64,000 nucleotides of DNA, from NCBI RefSeq assembly GCF_032930845.1, contig NZ_CP136758.1:372001-436000 (forward strand), given 5' to 3'. A model generated the notes under the pieces. The model saw only the letters and a program-made list of their open reading frames with translations. It was not told where the DNA came from and ran no database searches. The DNA comes from Parvularcula sp. LCG005 (GTDB lineage Bacteria > Pseudomonadota > Alphaproteobacteria > Caulobacterales > Parvularculaceae). Shown piece by piece: positions 54,778 to 64,000 of this stretch (its first letter is position 1; each line of letters opens with the position of its first letter). The position numbers and the translations under genes were made by a program.

Positions 54778-56853
54778 TTACCAGATCTGCACGCGCTCTT
54801 CTGGTGGCAGGTAAAGGTCGTCATCCGGCGAGACGTCAAATGCGTCGTACCAGGGATCCATGTTCCGGACGATGCCGTTGGTCCGGTATTCGGACGGCGA
54901 GTGGGAATCTGTGACGAGGCGACGTTTCAACTCGTCCTCGCGGTACAGACGCTTCCACACCTGCGCCCAGGCCATGAAGAACCGCTGATCGCCCGTATAG
55001 CCGTCAATCACCGGCGCTTCTTCGCCGTTGAGGGACAGTTTGTACGCTTCGTAGGCCATGCGCAGCCCGCCAAGGTCACCAATATTCTCGCCCATGGTCA
55101 GTTCAGGGCGAACGAAATGGCCCTCGACCGGTGAGTAAGTGGCATATTGTGCACCCAGCTGGTCGGCCAGTTTCTGGAAGCTGTCGGCGTCCGCTTTCTG
55201 CCACCAGTCCCGCTGCATGCCTGTGCCGTCTGCCTTGCGGCCCTGATCGTCAAAGCCATGACCGATCTCGTGACCAATGACGGCACCGATACCGCCGTAA
55301 TTGACGGCAGGATCTGCGTTCGGGTCGAAGAATGGCGCCTGCAGGATCGCCGCCGGGAACACGATTTCATTCCGGTTACGGGAATAATAGGCATTCACGG
55401 TCTGCGGTGTCATGAACCATTCGGTTTTGTCGATTGGCTGGCCGAGCTTGGCGATCATCTCTTCATAGTCGAAGGCGTCGGACCGCTTGTTGTTGCCATA
55501 GGCGTCACCTGCCTTGACCTCGAGAGCCGAATAGTCCGTCCACTGATCAGGATAGCCGATCTTGGTCGTGAACGCGGCAAGCTTCTTGCGCGCTTCTTCC
55601 TTCGTCGCGTCGGTCATCCACTCATTCGTCTCAAGACGTTTGAGGAAGGCAATCTTCAGATTGTCGACCAGCTTCTCCATTTCCACCTTGGATTCAGGCG
55701 GAAAATATTTGTCGACATAGACATGACCGACGGCCTCGCCGAGGGCGCCGTTAACGGCCGAGACGCCGCGCTTCCAGCGTTCGCGCTGAACCGGCGTGCC
55801 CGACAGTGCCTTGCCGTAGAAGTCAAAAGACGCCTGATCGACCTCATCGGGCAGCACCGACGCGTTCGAGCGAAGGGCGTGCACCTTCAGGTAATTGCGC
55901 CAGGTCTCAACCTCGGTATCGGCAAAGATGGAAGCCAGATTCTGGATCGCGTCATTCTCGCGAACGACGAACTCTGACTGGCCACCAAGCTTGAGCTCTT
56001 CGAGCATGTCCGCCCATGGCAGTTGCGGCGCGTAGTCGGAAAGCTCATCAAGCGTGTACAGATTGTAAGTCAGATCCGCATTGCGGCGCTTGGCTGGCTC
56101 CCAGTGCACTTCCGCCATGCGCTTCTCGAGGGCGAAGACCTCTTCGGCCTTCTCTGCGAACGCATCGACGCCCGCGATTTCCAGCATGCGCGACAGGAAG
56201 TCCATATAGGCTTCACGCTTGTCGGCAAATTCCGGGGCGAGATAGAAGTCCCGGTTGGGCATGCCCAGGCCGGACTGAGAAATATAAACCGTATACTGAT
56301 CAGGGTTCTTGTTGTCGACGTCCACATACGCACGGAACGGACCGGCAGCGTCAAGATCGGGACGCGCCATCACATGGGCGACATCGTCGAGGGTCTGAAG
56401 CCCGTCATAAGTGTCGAGCTCAGCCTGGATCGGTTCGAGACCCTTGGCGTTGATCGTGTCGGTGTCGAGGAAGGCGTTGTAATAGTCGCCAATCTTTTGC
56501 TCGATCGACCCGTCCGGTGCATCGGCTTCGGCCGCTTCGCCGATAATGGCTTTGACCCGCTCTTCGGACCGTTCGAACAGGACCGTGAAGGCGCCGTAGT
56601 TCGAAAACTCGTCGGGCATCTCGAAGGTGTCGAGCCATTTGCCGTTCACGTAGCGAAAGAAATCGTCGCCCGGATCGACCGTGGTATTCATGTCATCCAG
56701 CTCGATGCCGAATGTGCCCAGCTCAGGCGACGTGTTCTGCGCGGTTTCGACCTGCGTTTCTGCAACGTCTGCTGGCGACGTGTCGGCGTCGGTGCCGCCC
56801 TGGCAGGCAGCAAGAAGAGCAATTGTCGCCGTTGAAAGAAATTTTTTGACCAT
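54778..56853 (-). CDS. M13-family zinc metallopeptidase, lipoprotein (PepO/neprilysin-like)
   Basis: 691 residues from an ATG with GAGG upstream. A lipoprotein signal ends at LLAACQGG. The gluzincin motif HEIGH (H528, E529, H532), with downstream GENIGDLGGLRMAYEAY and the C-terminal CDxW-like ending, marks the M13 family; NAYYSRNRNEIVFPAAILQ is also typical. It cleaves short peptides in the periplasm. It is monocistronic with its own terminator. Confidence 0.95.
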   Translation of the reverse strand: MVKKFLSTATIALLAACQGGTDADTSPADVAETQVETAQNTSPELGTFGIELDDMNTTVDPGDDFFRYVNGKWLDTFEMPDEFSNYGAFTVLFERSEERVKAIIGEAAEADAPDGSIEQKIGDYYNAFLDTDTINAKGLEPIQAELDTYDGLQTLDDVAHVMARPDLDAAGPFRAYVDVDNKNPDQYTVYISQSGLGMPNRDFYLAPEFADKREAYMDFLSRMLEIAGVDAFAEKAEEVFALEKRMAEVHWEPAKRRNADLTYNLYTLDELSDYAPQLPWADMLEELKLGGQSEFVVRENDAIQNLASIFADTEVETWRNYLKVHALRSNASVLPDEVDQASFDFYGKALSGTPVQRERWKRGVSAVNGALGEAVGHVYVDKYFPPESKVEMEKLVDNLKIAFLKRLETNEWMTDATKEEARKKLAAFTTKIGYPDQWTDYSALEVKAGDAYGNNKRSDAFDYEEMIAKLGQPIDKTEWFMTPQTVNAYYSRNRNEIVFPAAILQAPFFDPNADPAVNYGGIGAVIGHEIGHGFDDQGRKADGTGMQRDWWQKADADSFQKLADQLGAQYATYSPVEGHFVRPELTMGENIGDLGGLRMAYEAYKLSLNGEEAPVIDGYTGDQRFFMAWAQVWKRLYREDELKRRLVTDSHSPSEYRTNGIVRNMDPWYDAFDVSPDDDLYLPPEERVQIW

Positions 56854-56997
56854 GATACCTCAACTCGTTATCGGCTGTCGCGAAATGGTACGTCAGGCCC
56901 AAGGACCCATCCATGGTGTCCTTTTAACGGTCTCATCTGAAATCACCATGGCCCAATGTTGGTCAAATAGGTTGCTCCAGGCTCTGGGATAGGGGAT

Positions 56998-57921
56998 ATG
57001 GCCGCCATGGCTGGTAGTGAAAAGAATTCGATGGAAAACGGGCGTCTTCGCCTCGCGGTACAGAAGAGCGGTCGTCTCTCTGACGACACATTCGAACTCT
57101 TGCGCCAGTGTGGGCTCAAGGTGTCGCAAAGCCGGACCCGCCTCTATGCCCGGATCGAAGAGCTGCCGATCGACCTTTTGCTGGTCCGTGACGACGATAT
57201 CCCTGAACTCGTGTCCAATGGCGCCAGTGATCTTGGGATTGTTGGCGGTAACGTCTTTGAGGAAGAGCGGTTGAGCCGCGAAGTGCCGCTTGATGCTGAA
57301 ATCGTCATGCCGCTTGGCTTTTCAAAGTGCCGGCTGTGCATCGCGATGCCGAAGTCCAAGGCCTATGCCCAGGCATCTGACCTTGCCGGCAAGCGCATTG
57401 CCACATCCTATCCGGCGATCACCCAGGCCTGGCTGCACGAGAATGGCGTGACGGATGCCAAGACGGTGAACATGAGCGGCGCGCACGAGATTGCGCCGCG
57501 CCTTGGTGTTGCTGAAGCCATCTGTGACATCGTGTCGACCGGAGCGACGCTCGAATCCAATGGGCTCGGCGTCGCCGAAACGGTTTATTTCTCTGAGGCG
57601 TTGCTGATTGGCCCCACTGCCAAATTGTCGCCGCAAAAAAAGGCGACGCTGGATGCCTTGACCGGGCGGTTACAGGGCGTTCTTCGATCCAGAAACGCGA
57701 AATACGTGATGATGAATGCACCGCGCGATGCCGTGGATGCCATCAGCGCGGTATTGCCGGGGGCGGATTCGCCCACGGTGCTTGAACTCGCCGGGCAGAC
57801 GGGAAAGGTCGCCATTCATGCGGTGTGTTCAGAGGATGTGTTGTGGGATCACCTCGCCGAACTCAAATCACTTGGTGCGAGTGCCATTCTGGTTCTCGAC
57901 ATCGATAAGATGCTGACCTGA
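56998..57921 (+). CDS. hisG: ATP phosphoribosyltransferase (long form)
   Basis: 307 residues, start with AGGGGAT just upstream; an ATG at 57031 is a less likely alternative. HisG starts histidine synthesis by joining ATP and PRPP. LRLAVQKSGRLSDDTFELL, GASDLGIVGGNVFEE and the PRPP-binding ICDIVSTGATLESNGL are present. The C-terminal ~75 residues form the ACT-like domain of long, feedback-inhibited HisG. No hisZ or other his genes are nearby. Confidence 0.95.
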   Translation: MAAMAGSEKNSMENGRLRLAVQKSGRLSDDTFELLRQCGLKVSQSRTRLYARIEELPIDLLLVRDDDIPELVSNGASDLGIVGGNVFEEERLSREVPLDAEIVMPLGFSKCRLCIAMPKSKAYAQASDLAGKRIATSYPAITQAWLHENGVTDAKTVNMSGAHEIAPRLGVAEAICDIVSTGATLESNGLGVAETVYFSEALLIGPTAKLSPQKKATLDALTGRLQGVLRSRNAKYVMMNAPRDAVDAISAVLPGADSPTVLELAGQTGKVAIHAVCSEDVLWDHLAELKSLGASAILVLDIDKMLT

Positions 57922-58104
57922 ACAGCACAAATCCGCCGGCATGGTAAGCCAGCGGTAAACCAAAGCACTCTGTTTTGACAAAAAATGTGACGCGTCTCTT
58001 CGCGTGCAAGTCATTGTTTGTGGCTAAAGACTGTCAATTCTAGGGCAATTCCATTGTATGCGGTCCGTCACGCGTGTTTCATCGGCGGAAGAAAGGTCCT
58101 CAGG

Positions 58105-60903
58105 ATGAACGTCAGGTACCATCTTGTCGCGGTTTCTACAGTTCTTTCAGCTCTTTTCGGGGTCACCGGCGCAGCCAGTGCCGCGGACGAGCTGCAGATC
58201 ACTCAAGGGGGCTATGCCGAGGTTGCGATTCCTCGGTTGGCGCGGGGCATCACCATTCGTCTGGAGGACATCGTCGATACATCGGGGCCCGACGCGACGT
58301 TCCGTGTGCAAATTTATGAAGGCAAGGTCCAGACCGGCTACCGCCGCGTCACCCTGTCGGAAACTGACGGCTATGTGACGCTCTACAACCAGCGTGCCTT
58401 TGACCGGGTTCGCATTGTGGATGATGAGGGAACGGTTTCAGCCCGTCTCACGGGGCTCAGCTTGTGCTGGAGCAAGCCGATCAATTTTGACTATTGCGAA
58501 CATGCCCGCTGGAATTCCATGCCGGCCCGTTTCGAAATCGGCACGAAAACCCAGTATATCTATGCTGGCGGCTACGATGCCTCGAAATATGGCGGCGAAA
58601 CTGCAGGGTATACGGAGTTCCTGAAAGGTATCGCGCCTGAAGTCGAGGCTGTTGAAGTCGCTGAGGAGCAGCAGGCGCCAACGAGCGGTCGGGGCGAACT
58701 GCCAATGACAATGCCGTCGCAGGAAGTCGAGGTGCCAGTCGTGGAAGCGTCCACTGCGGGACGGGGGCCAGGAACACCGATCACGCGTATGGATCATGTC
58801 GCCGTTCAGGCGGGTGTGGTCCTGCCAGGCGGATACACGGCGACTGATCCGTGGATTGACCATTTCAAGATTTCCAAGAACTGGACATTCAACAACGGCA
58901 ATCAGGTGCTCCTGAAAGCGTCTGAGATTGAAATGAACGAGAACGGCATGCCGGTTCAGACCGCCGATATGCGCTATGACTGGAACCATTTCCTGGTCGC
59001 CGGCTATCTGTGGGATGGCCTGCGGATCAGTGGTTCGGACGATGCCAAGGGCACATGGCGGATGTGGACAGATGGGTCATCTGAACTCCATCCGTGGAAC
59101 AATAATATCGAGTTCATCAAAAAGACGCCTTACTTGCTCGAATTCAGGTGCGTTGAGCGCTGTGTGCTGATGTTCCGCGTCAGCAATGTCAAGGACGGTG
59201 CCACGCCGCCTCACTTGGTTCAGCTGACCGATGCCGATGGTCGTGCGGTCAATGATATCCGTGACCTGGAAAACGGCCTCCTGACGCGTGAGCGGTGGCG
59301 CCGGGCCATGTATGGTTATGAAGAGCTGCGCTGGCTGTCGGAAAGCGGGGCGAATTCCCCGGGTATGCCGATCATCCGCTATGACCGCTTCGCCAAGATG
59401 CCGAACGCTTCATGGAACTCGAGCGGCAATGTTGTGCCTAACCGGTTGGATGAAAAGCAGGTGGCCAGCGAGCCCCAGGCTAATATCCGGACCGGAATGG
59501 GATCCAAATATACGTCTTCGCCTGTTGAAGCACGACTGCGCGCTGCATGGGAGATCGGTGCCGTCTATCACCATAACCTGCCGCCACAGTTCACCAACAG
59601 CAAGGAAGACATCGCGCCAGAGGTGTTCGGTCAGTGGGCCGTCGATCTGTGGAATGATCCAAGCTATACCGAAGCCGAGCGCCGGTCGGTTCTGAACGAC
59701 TATGAACTTCAGCATGTGGACGAATTTGGCGCGGACATCGTTCGCAACCAGAAATATGTCGTCAACAATCAGGTGAAAGTCGAAGTCGGGAACGAGACCT
59801 GGAACTACGCCTTCTCGTATAATATCGGCCTGCGCTACATGCAGCGACTGGCCGAGCACACCGCCAAGATGATGGGCCGTGAAGCGGACTGGAAAGGCTC
59901 GAAGCCGGAAAATATCCAGACCGGATATGAACTGACCAAGGCCATCGCGCGCCTGCGGTATAAATATCCTGACATCGAATGGCGCGGCGTCATGGCCGTC
60001 CATACGGGCAGTGCGTCGGATTACCGCTTCCACGGTAACCCACCGCCGGAAACCCCGAGCGGTCTGGTCAATCTCAGCCTGCACGGCATGATGGATGGAT
60101 ATAACCTCTTCTGGGAGGACGTGGCCAACCATCCTGAGCTTGCCGAGATGTATGCGGCCAAACCCGAGAAGCCAGGCGACTGGTTCGAAGTTCAGGGCAC
60201 CACATACTATTCCGTGGAAAGCATGCTGGCCGATGGCAAAACGCATATCGCAGGTATTCCACCGACAGAACTGGCGGCACGGGTGGCTGATCGCTCACAA
60301 TGGCCGGCTCTGCGCGCGGAAATCCTGGACTTCTTCATCAACAGCCCTGCCACGCCGGGTGAGGCTAGCGATCCGAAAGGCCGGACAGCCGCGACCGCAA
60401 GCCTGCCGCGCATCAAGCAGCTCTTTGTGGCTTTGGCGGAACATGCTGCCGTGTACGGCATGCAGGTGGGCTCATACGAAGGCGGCAACCATTCGAGCAT
60501 CGGCACCTACTTCTACTACATGAAGGAGCGTCCGCCGGGGCTGATGGAGTTCTGGCGTGACTTCTCCGACAGCGTTGAGCTTGGCCTGATCCAGACGGCC
60601 GTGCACGATGCGGCGGTGGAAGCGGGCTGGATGCGTCTGGCGGACTTTGACCTCTTCAACGGTGCGACCAAGGAGTACATCTTCGCAACGCGGAAGTCGT
60701 TTGAGGACATTACCGGCCGCTATTGCGAATATGTCCGGTGGATGCCGCAAAACCCGACCAAACCGCGCGGTCTGGAAGATGCGGCTGACCTTGAAAAACC
60801 ACAGGAGCGCTGTGGCGGCATGGTCGAGTACCTGAATGGGGCCAAGGCGAATAATTACTACGCAGGACAGAAAGTGCCGGACCTCTCCGCCTTCTCCCGC
60901 TGA
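58105..60903 (+). CDS. Secreted protein with glycosidase-like glutamate motifs
   Basis: 932 residues from the ATG at 58105; an earlier GTG frame lacks a signal. Signal peptide (cleavage near GAASA-ADE). The N-terminal ~220 residues are beta-rich. The C-terminal half contains VEVGNETWNYAF (E564) and VGSYEGGNHSSIG (E792), which resemble the acid/base NE and nucleophile motifs of clan GH-A glycosidases, 228 residues apart. I recognise no exact family. A glycosyltransferase and a Wzx-like flippase gene follow, so an extracellular polysaccharide role is plausible. Catalysis is inferred. Confidence 0.65.
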   Translation: MNVRYHLVAVSTVLSALFGVTGAASAADELQITQGGYAEVAIPRLARGITIRLEDIVDTSGPDATFRVQIYEGKVQTGYRRVTLSETDGYVTLYNQRAFDRVRIVDDEGTVSARLTGLSLCWSKPINFDYCEHARWNSMPARFEIGTKTQYIYAGGYDASKYGGETAGYTEFLKGIAPEVEAVEVAEEQQAPTSGRGELPMTMPSQEVEVPVVEASTAGRGPGTPITRMDHVAVQAGVVLPGGYTATDPWIDHFKISKNWTFNNGNQVLLKASEIEMNENGMPVQTADMRYDWNHFLVAGYLWDGLRISGSDDAKGTWRMWTDGSSELHPWNNNIEFIKKTPYLLEFRCVERCVLMFRVSNVKDGATPPHLVQLTDADGRAVNDIRDLENGLLTRERWRRAMYGYEELRWLSESGANSPGMPIIRYDRFAKMPNASWNSSGNVVPNRLDEKQVASEPQANIRTGMGSKYTSSPVEARLRAAWEIGAVYHHNLPPQFTNSKEDIAPEVFGQWAVDLWNDPSYTEAERRSVLNDYELQHVDEFGADIVRNQKYVVNNQVKVEVGNETWNYAFSYNIGLRYMQRLAEHTAKMMGREADWKGSKPENIQTGYELTKAIARLRYKYPDIEWRGVMAVHTGSASDYRFHGNPPPETPSGLVNLSLHGMMDGYNLFWEDVANHPELAEMYAAKPEKPGDWFEVQGTTYYSVESMLADGKTHIAGIPPTELAARVADRSQWPALRAEILDFFINSPATPGEASDPKGRTAATASLPRIKQLFVALAEHAAVYGMQVGSYEGGNHSSIGTYFYYMKERPPGLMEFWRDFSDSVELGLIQTAVHDAAVEAGWMRLADFDLFNGATKEYIFATRKSFEDITGRYCEYVRWMPQNPTKPRGLEDAADLEKPQERCGGMVEYLNGAKANNYYAGQKVPDLSAFSR

Positions 60904-61056
60904 GGACGAAAAACCTGATCCGATGACAATCAGAAGGGGGCGGCACCACGATGTGCCGTCCCCTTCCGCTATTGTGCAGCTGCAATATGATGACACTGGA
61001 TCGAAAATTGCCTACCATGCTGCAATGCGGTATGATGTTAGAGGGAGATCCGGGTC

Positions 61057-62328
61057 ATGAAAGTGATGATTTTCGAGCCCTTCCACGGGGGTCATTATAC
61101 AAATTATCTGCAGGCGCTGGCCGAGTATGGTGCGGCCCACCCGCAGATGTCACGTGAGGACACTGTTCTGGTGATCAGTGAGGCCCATCGGACCTCGCCC
61201 GCCTATGACGAGCAGATCGCCCCCTATGAGGACAAGGTCACCATTGATGCGAGCGTGGCCAGTGTTCCTGTCTGTATCGGTATCGGCTCTGCTCTGACGC
61301 GGCCGCGGGTCATCAAGCCCTACATGCAGTCGATGAAGTCGATCTGGAACGATTTCTGGAGCGCACTTGAGCGTCATCAGCCCGATAAGGTCATCATTCC
61401 GTCCGCCGATCACCCTTCTCAGGCGGCCATCCTGTTTGCCTCCCGTGCGGAGAAAGAGAAGCTCCGGTCCATGCCCATCGAAGCCGTTTTCCATTACTCC
61501 TTTGCGGGCTGGGCCAAGAAAGCACAGGACCGCTTCAAGGATGTCTCTTATCGCTGGGTCTGGGACCAGGCGCCGTGGAGCCGGAAGTATTTCGTCAATC
61601 CCATGGTGACCGACTGGTTTGAAGGGCGCGGTGTCTCGTCCTATCAGCTGTGTCCTGATCCGAATTTCGATCTCATGCCCCTCAGCCGCGAGGAAGCGGC
61701 GGCTGAACTCGGACTTGATCCGTCCAAATCCTATATGGGGTTCATCGGTTCGATGCGCGATCACGCCGCCATTCCGTTCATGACCCATGGGATGCGCCAG
61801 GCCGATCTGCCTGACGACAAGGTTCTGCTGCTGGCCGGGCGGATTCACGAATCCCACTCAGGCATACTTGAAGGTGCTCAAGACCTGATCGATGCGGGCA
61901 AACTCGTCATCCGGGACCAATATCTGTCGACGAAGGAATTGAGCGCTGGCTATCTGGTGTCGGACATTGTCGCGCCAATCAACCGCAATCACATGAACCT
62001 TTCAGCGAATGTCGTCACCGCCATGCGCGCGGGCAAGCCGGTATTTGCCAGTACAGAAGGTTATGGAGCCTACATGATTGATCGGTTCGGCATCGGCCGG
62101 ACGGTCTGCATTGACAGCTGGGACAAGGCCGGGGCGGCCTTTGAAGACGCCTTCCGCTTCGCAGAGACCTACACGCCGGATCCCCGGATGGATAAGGTCG
62201 CGGACTTCCACCGTACGGACAATTTCGCAGGTCAACTGATCCATGGGGACCGGCCCGGTGATGCGCTGCGTCCGATCATCGGCTGGACGGAAATCATCGG
62301 TCAAAGCGATCGGCGCATTGCGGCATAA
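61057..62328 (+). CDS. GT-B-like glycosyltransferase
   Basis: 423 residues. A GT-B arrangement is suggested by MKVMIFEPFHGGHYTNYLQAL at the N-terminus and GFIGSMRDHAAIPF, LLAGRIHESHSGILEG, and the C-terminal SANVVTAMRAGKPVFASTEGYGAYMIDR, typical of glycosyl transferases group 1. The sugar and acceptor are unknown. It starts 153 bases after the secreted protein on the same strand and ends 23 bases from the convergent flippase gene. Confidence 0.75.
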   Translation: MKVMIFEPFHGGHYTNYLQALAEYGAAHPQMSREDTVLVISEAHRTSPAYDEQIAPYEDKVTIDASVASVPVCIGIGSALTRPRVIKPYMQSMKSIWNDFWSALERHQPDKVIIPSADHPSQAAILFASRAEKEKLRSMPIEAVFHYSFAGWAKKAQDRFKDVSYRWVWDQAPWSRKYFVNPMVTDWFEGRGVSSYQLCPDPNFDLMPLSREEAAAELGLDPSKSYMGFIGSMRDHAAIPFMTHGMRQADLPDDKVLLLAGRIHESHSGILEGAQDLIDAGKLVIRDQYLSTKELSAGYLVSDIVAPINRNHMNLSANVVTAMRAGKPVFASTEGYGAYMIDRFGIGRTVCIDSWDKAGAAFEDAFRFAETYTPDPRMDKVADFHRTDNFAGQLIHGDRPGDALRPIIGWTEIIGQSDRRIAA

Positions 62329-62351
62329 AGCGGCTGTGCCGACCCGAGCTG

Positions 62352-63716
62352 TCAGGTGAAAAATCCTGAGAACAGCGCGTTGTAGACATAGGCGCCGATG
62401 AGACCGACCACGGCGCCGGCAGCAATGGCCAGGCCATAGGCCAGTTCCCGGCTGACGGACAGCACCTTCGCCGAATACAGGATCCAGTAAATATAGAAGA
62501 GCCGCAGGACGTCCTGCAGCGCGACGGCCCATAGTAGGCCGTACACACCCCACTGGTAGAAGGCCAAGGGTGCCCCGACAGCGATAGCGATCAGGCGCAG
62601 CACGTCATTGGTGAATTTGCTGCGCATCCGTTTCATGCTGATAAGATATTCCTCGCCGGGATAGACGAGGGCCGTCACCAGCGGCCGGAAGAACAGGATG
62701 GACAGGAACGCGCCGCCCTGCAGATAGCGATTATCAAACACCACTTCGACCAGCGCCGGGGACAGTGGTATCGCGGCCGCTGCGACGAAAGCGAAGACGA
62801 GGCGGATGCGGAGCATCGGGCCGTAATAGCTTTCGACCGTCGCGCCGGTTTCGCGGACGATCGACGACGTCTTGGCGAAGTAGATGCGGTTGAAATAGGA
62901 CAGCATGAAGCGGTCAAGCGTCATCATGATCGTCAGGGTGAGGGCATAGATACCCGCCAGCTCCCCACTGAACAGCTTGACGACCATGAGTTTGTCGATC
63001 TGTGCCGCGGCCGCGAAGATGACCCCCGACGCCAGGATCCAGCCCGAGAAATTGAACACTTCCCCAGCGATCTTGTTATCCCAGCGCAGACGACGCCATG
63101 GATCGGGATAGCAGGCGTAGGAAATGACGAGGTTGAACGCGGTCATGAACACCATGCCGGCAATCAGCGCCCAGTGGGATCGCCACCAATAAGCCAGGAC
63201 AACGACCACCAGCACGCGGAGGATCGTGGCGACCAGCTCCAGCGTTGAGTTCTTCCATTCCTTCTGCTGTCGGCGCGCAATCGGAATGCCGAACGATAAA
63301 AAGCCCCGAATGACCGGGCTCAGGGCCGCCACCTGCAAGGCTGGCCCGGCTAGGGGTTCGCCCATCCAGTCAGCGAGAGGATTGGCGAGCAGGAAGAAGA
63401 TCGCCCCGAGAATGAACCCCCTGACCACCTGCATGGTGAACAGCGTGTCGAGGTATTTGGGATCAAGGCCATTCTCATGCCGAATGATGAAGGGGGTGAA
63501 GCCCATGTCGCTGAGCATTTCGCCGATGAACATGATCGACGTCACGAGCATCAAAATCCCGAACGCTTCCGGATAGAGCAGCCGCGCCAGGATGGCGTTG
63601 CTGCCGAACCGGATGAAGATCTGGGCAATGTGAGAACTGAACAGCACGCTGGTCGAGTTCACAAGGCGCCGTGCAGGGCCCAGATACGTCAAGGGTCGGG
63701 AGTTCATGTTTCTCAT
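62352..63716 (-). CDS. Wzx-like polysaccharide flippase (MOP family)
   Basis: 454 residues with about 12-14 hydrophobic segments, the pattern of MOP-superfamily O-antigen/capsule flippases. Conserved-looking blocks are FGSNAILARLLYPEAFGILML and GWILASGVIFAAAAQIDKLMVVKLFS, and the YPGEEYLISMKRMR region. It would move lipid-linked glycan units across the inner membrane. No Wzy or Wzz genes are in the window. Confidence 0.88.
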   Translation of the reverse strand: MRNMNSRPLTYLGPARRLVNSTSVLFSSHIAQIFIRFGSNAILARLLYPEAFGILMLVTSIMFIGEMLSDMGFTPFIIRHENGLDPKYLDTLFTMQVVRGFILGAIFFLLANPLADWMGEPLAGPALQVAALSPVIRGFLSFGIPIARRQQKEWKNSTLELVATILRVLVVVVLAYWWRSHWALIAGMVFMTAFNLVISYACYPDPWRRLRWDNKIAGEVFNFSGWILASGVIFAAAAQIDKLMVVKLFSGELAGIYALTLTIMMTLDRFMLSYFNRIYFAKTSSIVRETGATVESYYGPMLRIRLVFAFVAAAAIPLSPALVEVVFDNRYLQGGAFLSILFFRPLVTALVYPGEEYLISMKRMRSKFTNDVLRLIAIAVGAPLAFYQWGVYGLLWAVALQDVLRLFYIYWILYSAKVLSVSRELAYGLAIAAGAVVGLIGAYVYNALFSGFFT

Positions 63717-63774
63717 AAAGGCGCCAATCTGGCAAAATGGCGGCGCGAGGGGCGCACGCTTTGTATAACGGCAA

Positions 63775-63802
63775 ACGGGCTCAGCAGCGATGCCGAGCCC
63801 GT
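63775..63802 (-). terminator. Probable terminator of gene at the right edge
   Basis: Inverted repeat ACGGGCTC/GAGCCCGT with a 12-base loop, followed on the minus strand by TTTG. It lies 53 bases after the stop of the partial minus-strand gene; the T-run is short. Confidence 0.45.
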
Positions 63803-63855
63803 CGTCTACTATGCGCCTTTTAAGTTAAGTACCAGTTCAACCTTTCGGCCCGGTC

Positions 63856-64000
63856 TCAGGCGTCGAGCCATTTCAGCATGCGTTTCAGCTGTTTGCGGTG
63901 CGCCCGGGCTTCGGCGGACAGATGGAAGTCGATGCCGGCAAGTCGATGACGGAGATCTTCGATCGCGCCCAAAATGGCCGCCCGCGCCACCGGGTCATAG
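63856..64000 (-). CDS. C-terminal end of an unidentified minus-strand gene
   Basis: Stop codon at 63856-63858, with 47 residues open to the window edge, ending in HRKQLKRMLKWLDA. The visible part is helical and basic; no family can be assigned from it. The neighbouring flippase and glycosyltransferase suggest polysaccharide functions, but the gene's body lies beyond the window. Confidence 0.6.
   Translation of the reverse strand, partial: YDPVARAAILGAIEDLRHRLAGIDFHLSAEARAHRKQLKRMLKWLDA

Overview
The window looks like a chromosomal segment from a GC-rich alphaproteobacterium. The clearest lineage markers are a CcrM-type GANTC methyltransferase, the CtrA-degradation adaptor RcdA, the DUF1013 regulator TrcR, an ispH-thrB-rnhA operon, a direct-repeat LexA box (GAAC-N7-GAAC) and an Oar-like TonB-dependent receptor. 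Together these suggest the Caulobacterales/Hyphomonadales/Parvularculales part of the class, probably marine; I cannot name a genus. No tRNA, rRNA, insertion sequence, prophage or CRISPR array is visible.

Layout. 1-2.2 kb: partial lipoprotein, an AHSA1-type protein co-transcribed with a TetR repressor that faces a perfect 22-bp palindrome, and a small AT-richer membrane protein. 2.2-5.0 kb: TPP riboswitch, thiC, an accessory HEPN-motif gene and a large palindromic repeat. 5.0-8 kb: small stand-alone proteins (SOUL, fructosamine-kinase-like, GNAT, PRC-barrel). 8.1-12.5 kb: FkbM methyltransferase, a HAD-UbiA fusion, an ArnT-like glycosyltransferase and an SMR/EamA transporter, which resemble a polyprenyl-phosphate-sugar pathway, then a DUF167 gene. 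12.6-19.6 kb: NhaC antiporter, DUF3857 transglutaminase, kbl-tdh (threonine to glycine), gamma carbonic anhydrase and a DUF6491 lipoprotein. 19.8-29 kb: ZIP transporter, queC-queE, DUF3313 lipoprotein, a flavoprotein, ispH-thrB-rnhA, a lipoprotein and argS. 29-37.6 kb: large TonB-dependent receptor, ccrM-rnhB, a SplB-related radical SAM gene with a LexA box, a TIGR04283/TIGR04282 pair, and bfd-bfr under a candidate Fur site. 37.6-49.9 kb: glycosyltransferase-like gene, trcR, quinone oxidoreductase, a hybrid histidine kinase overlapping a PstS-like binding protein, rcdA, an RND pump and a DUF2147 gene. 50-57 kb: a divergent PEP-carboxylase-like protein, a membrane PAS protein with a degenerate receiver, and an M13 peptidase. 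57-64 kb: hisG, a secreted protein with two glycosidase-like glutamate motifs, a glycosyltransferase, a Wzx-like flippase and the 3' end of another gene.

Most genes are core metabolism or cell-cycle housekeeping. The best candidates for less-described biology are the HAD-UbiA/ArnT-like/SMR operon, the secreted glycosidase-like protein beside a glycosyltransferase and flippase, the PEPC homologue with altered catalytic motifs, the kinase/PstS-like pair, and the LexA-controlled radical SAM gene. All functional statements come from motif recognition by eye; no database search was run.
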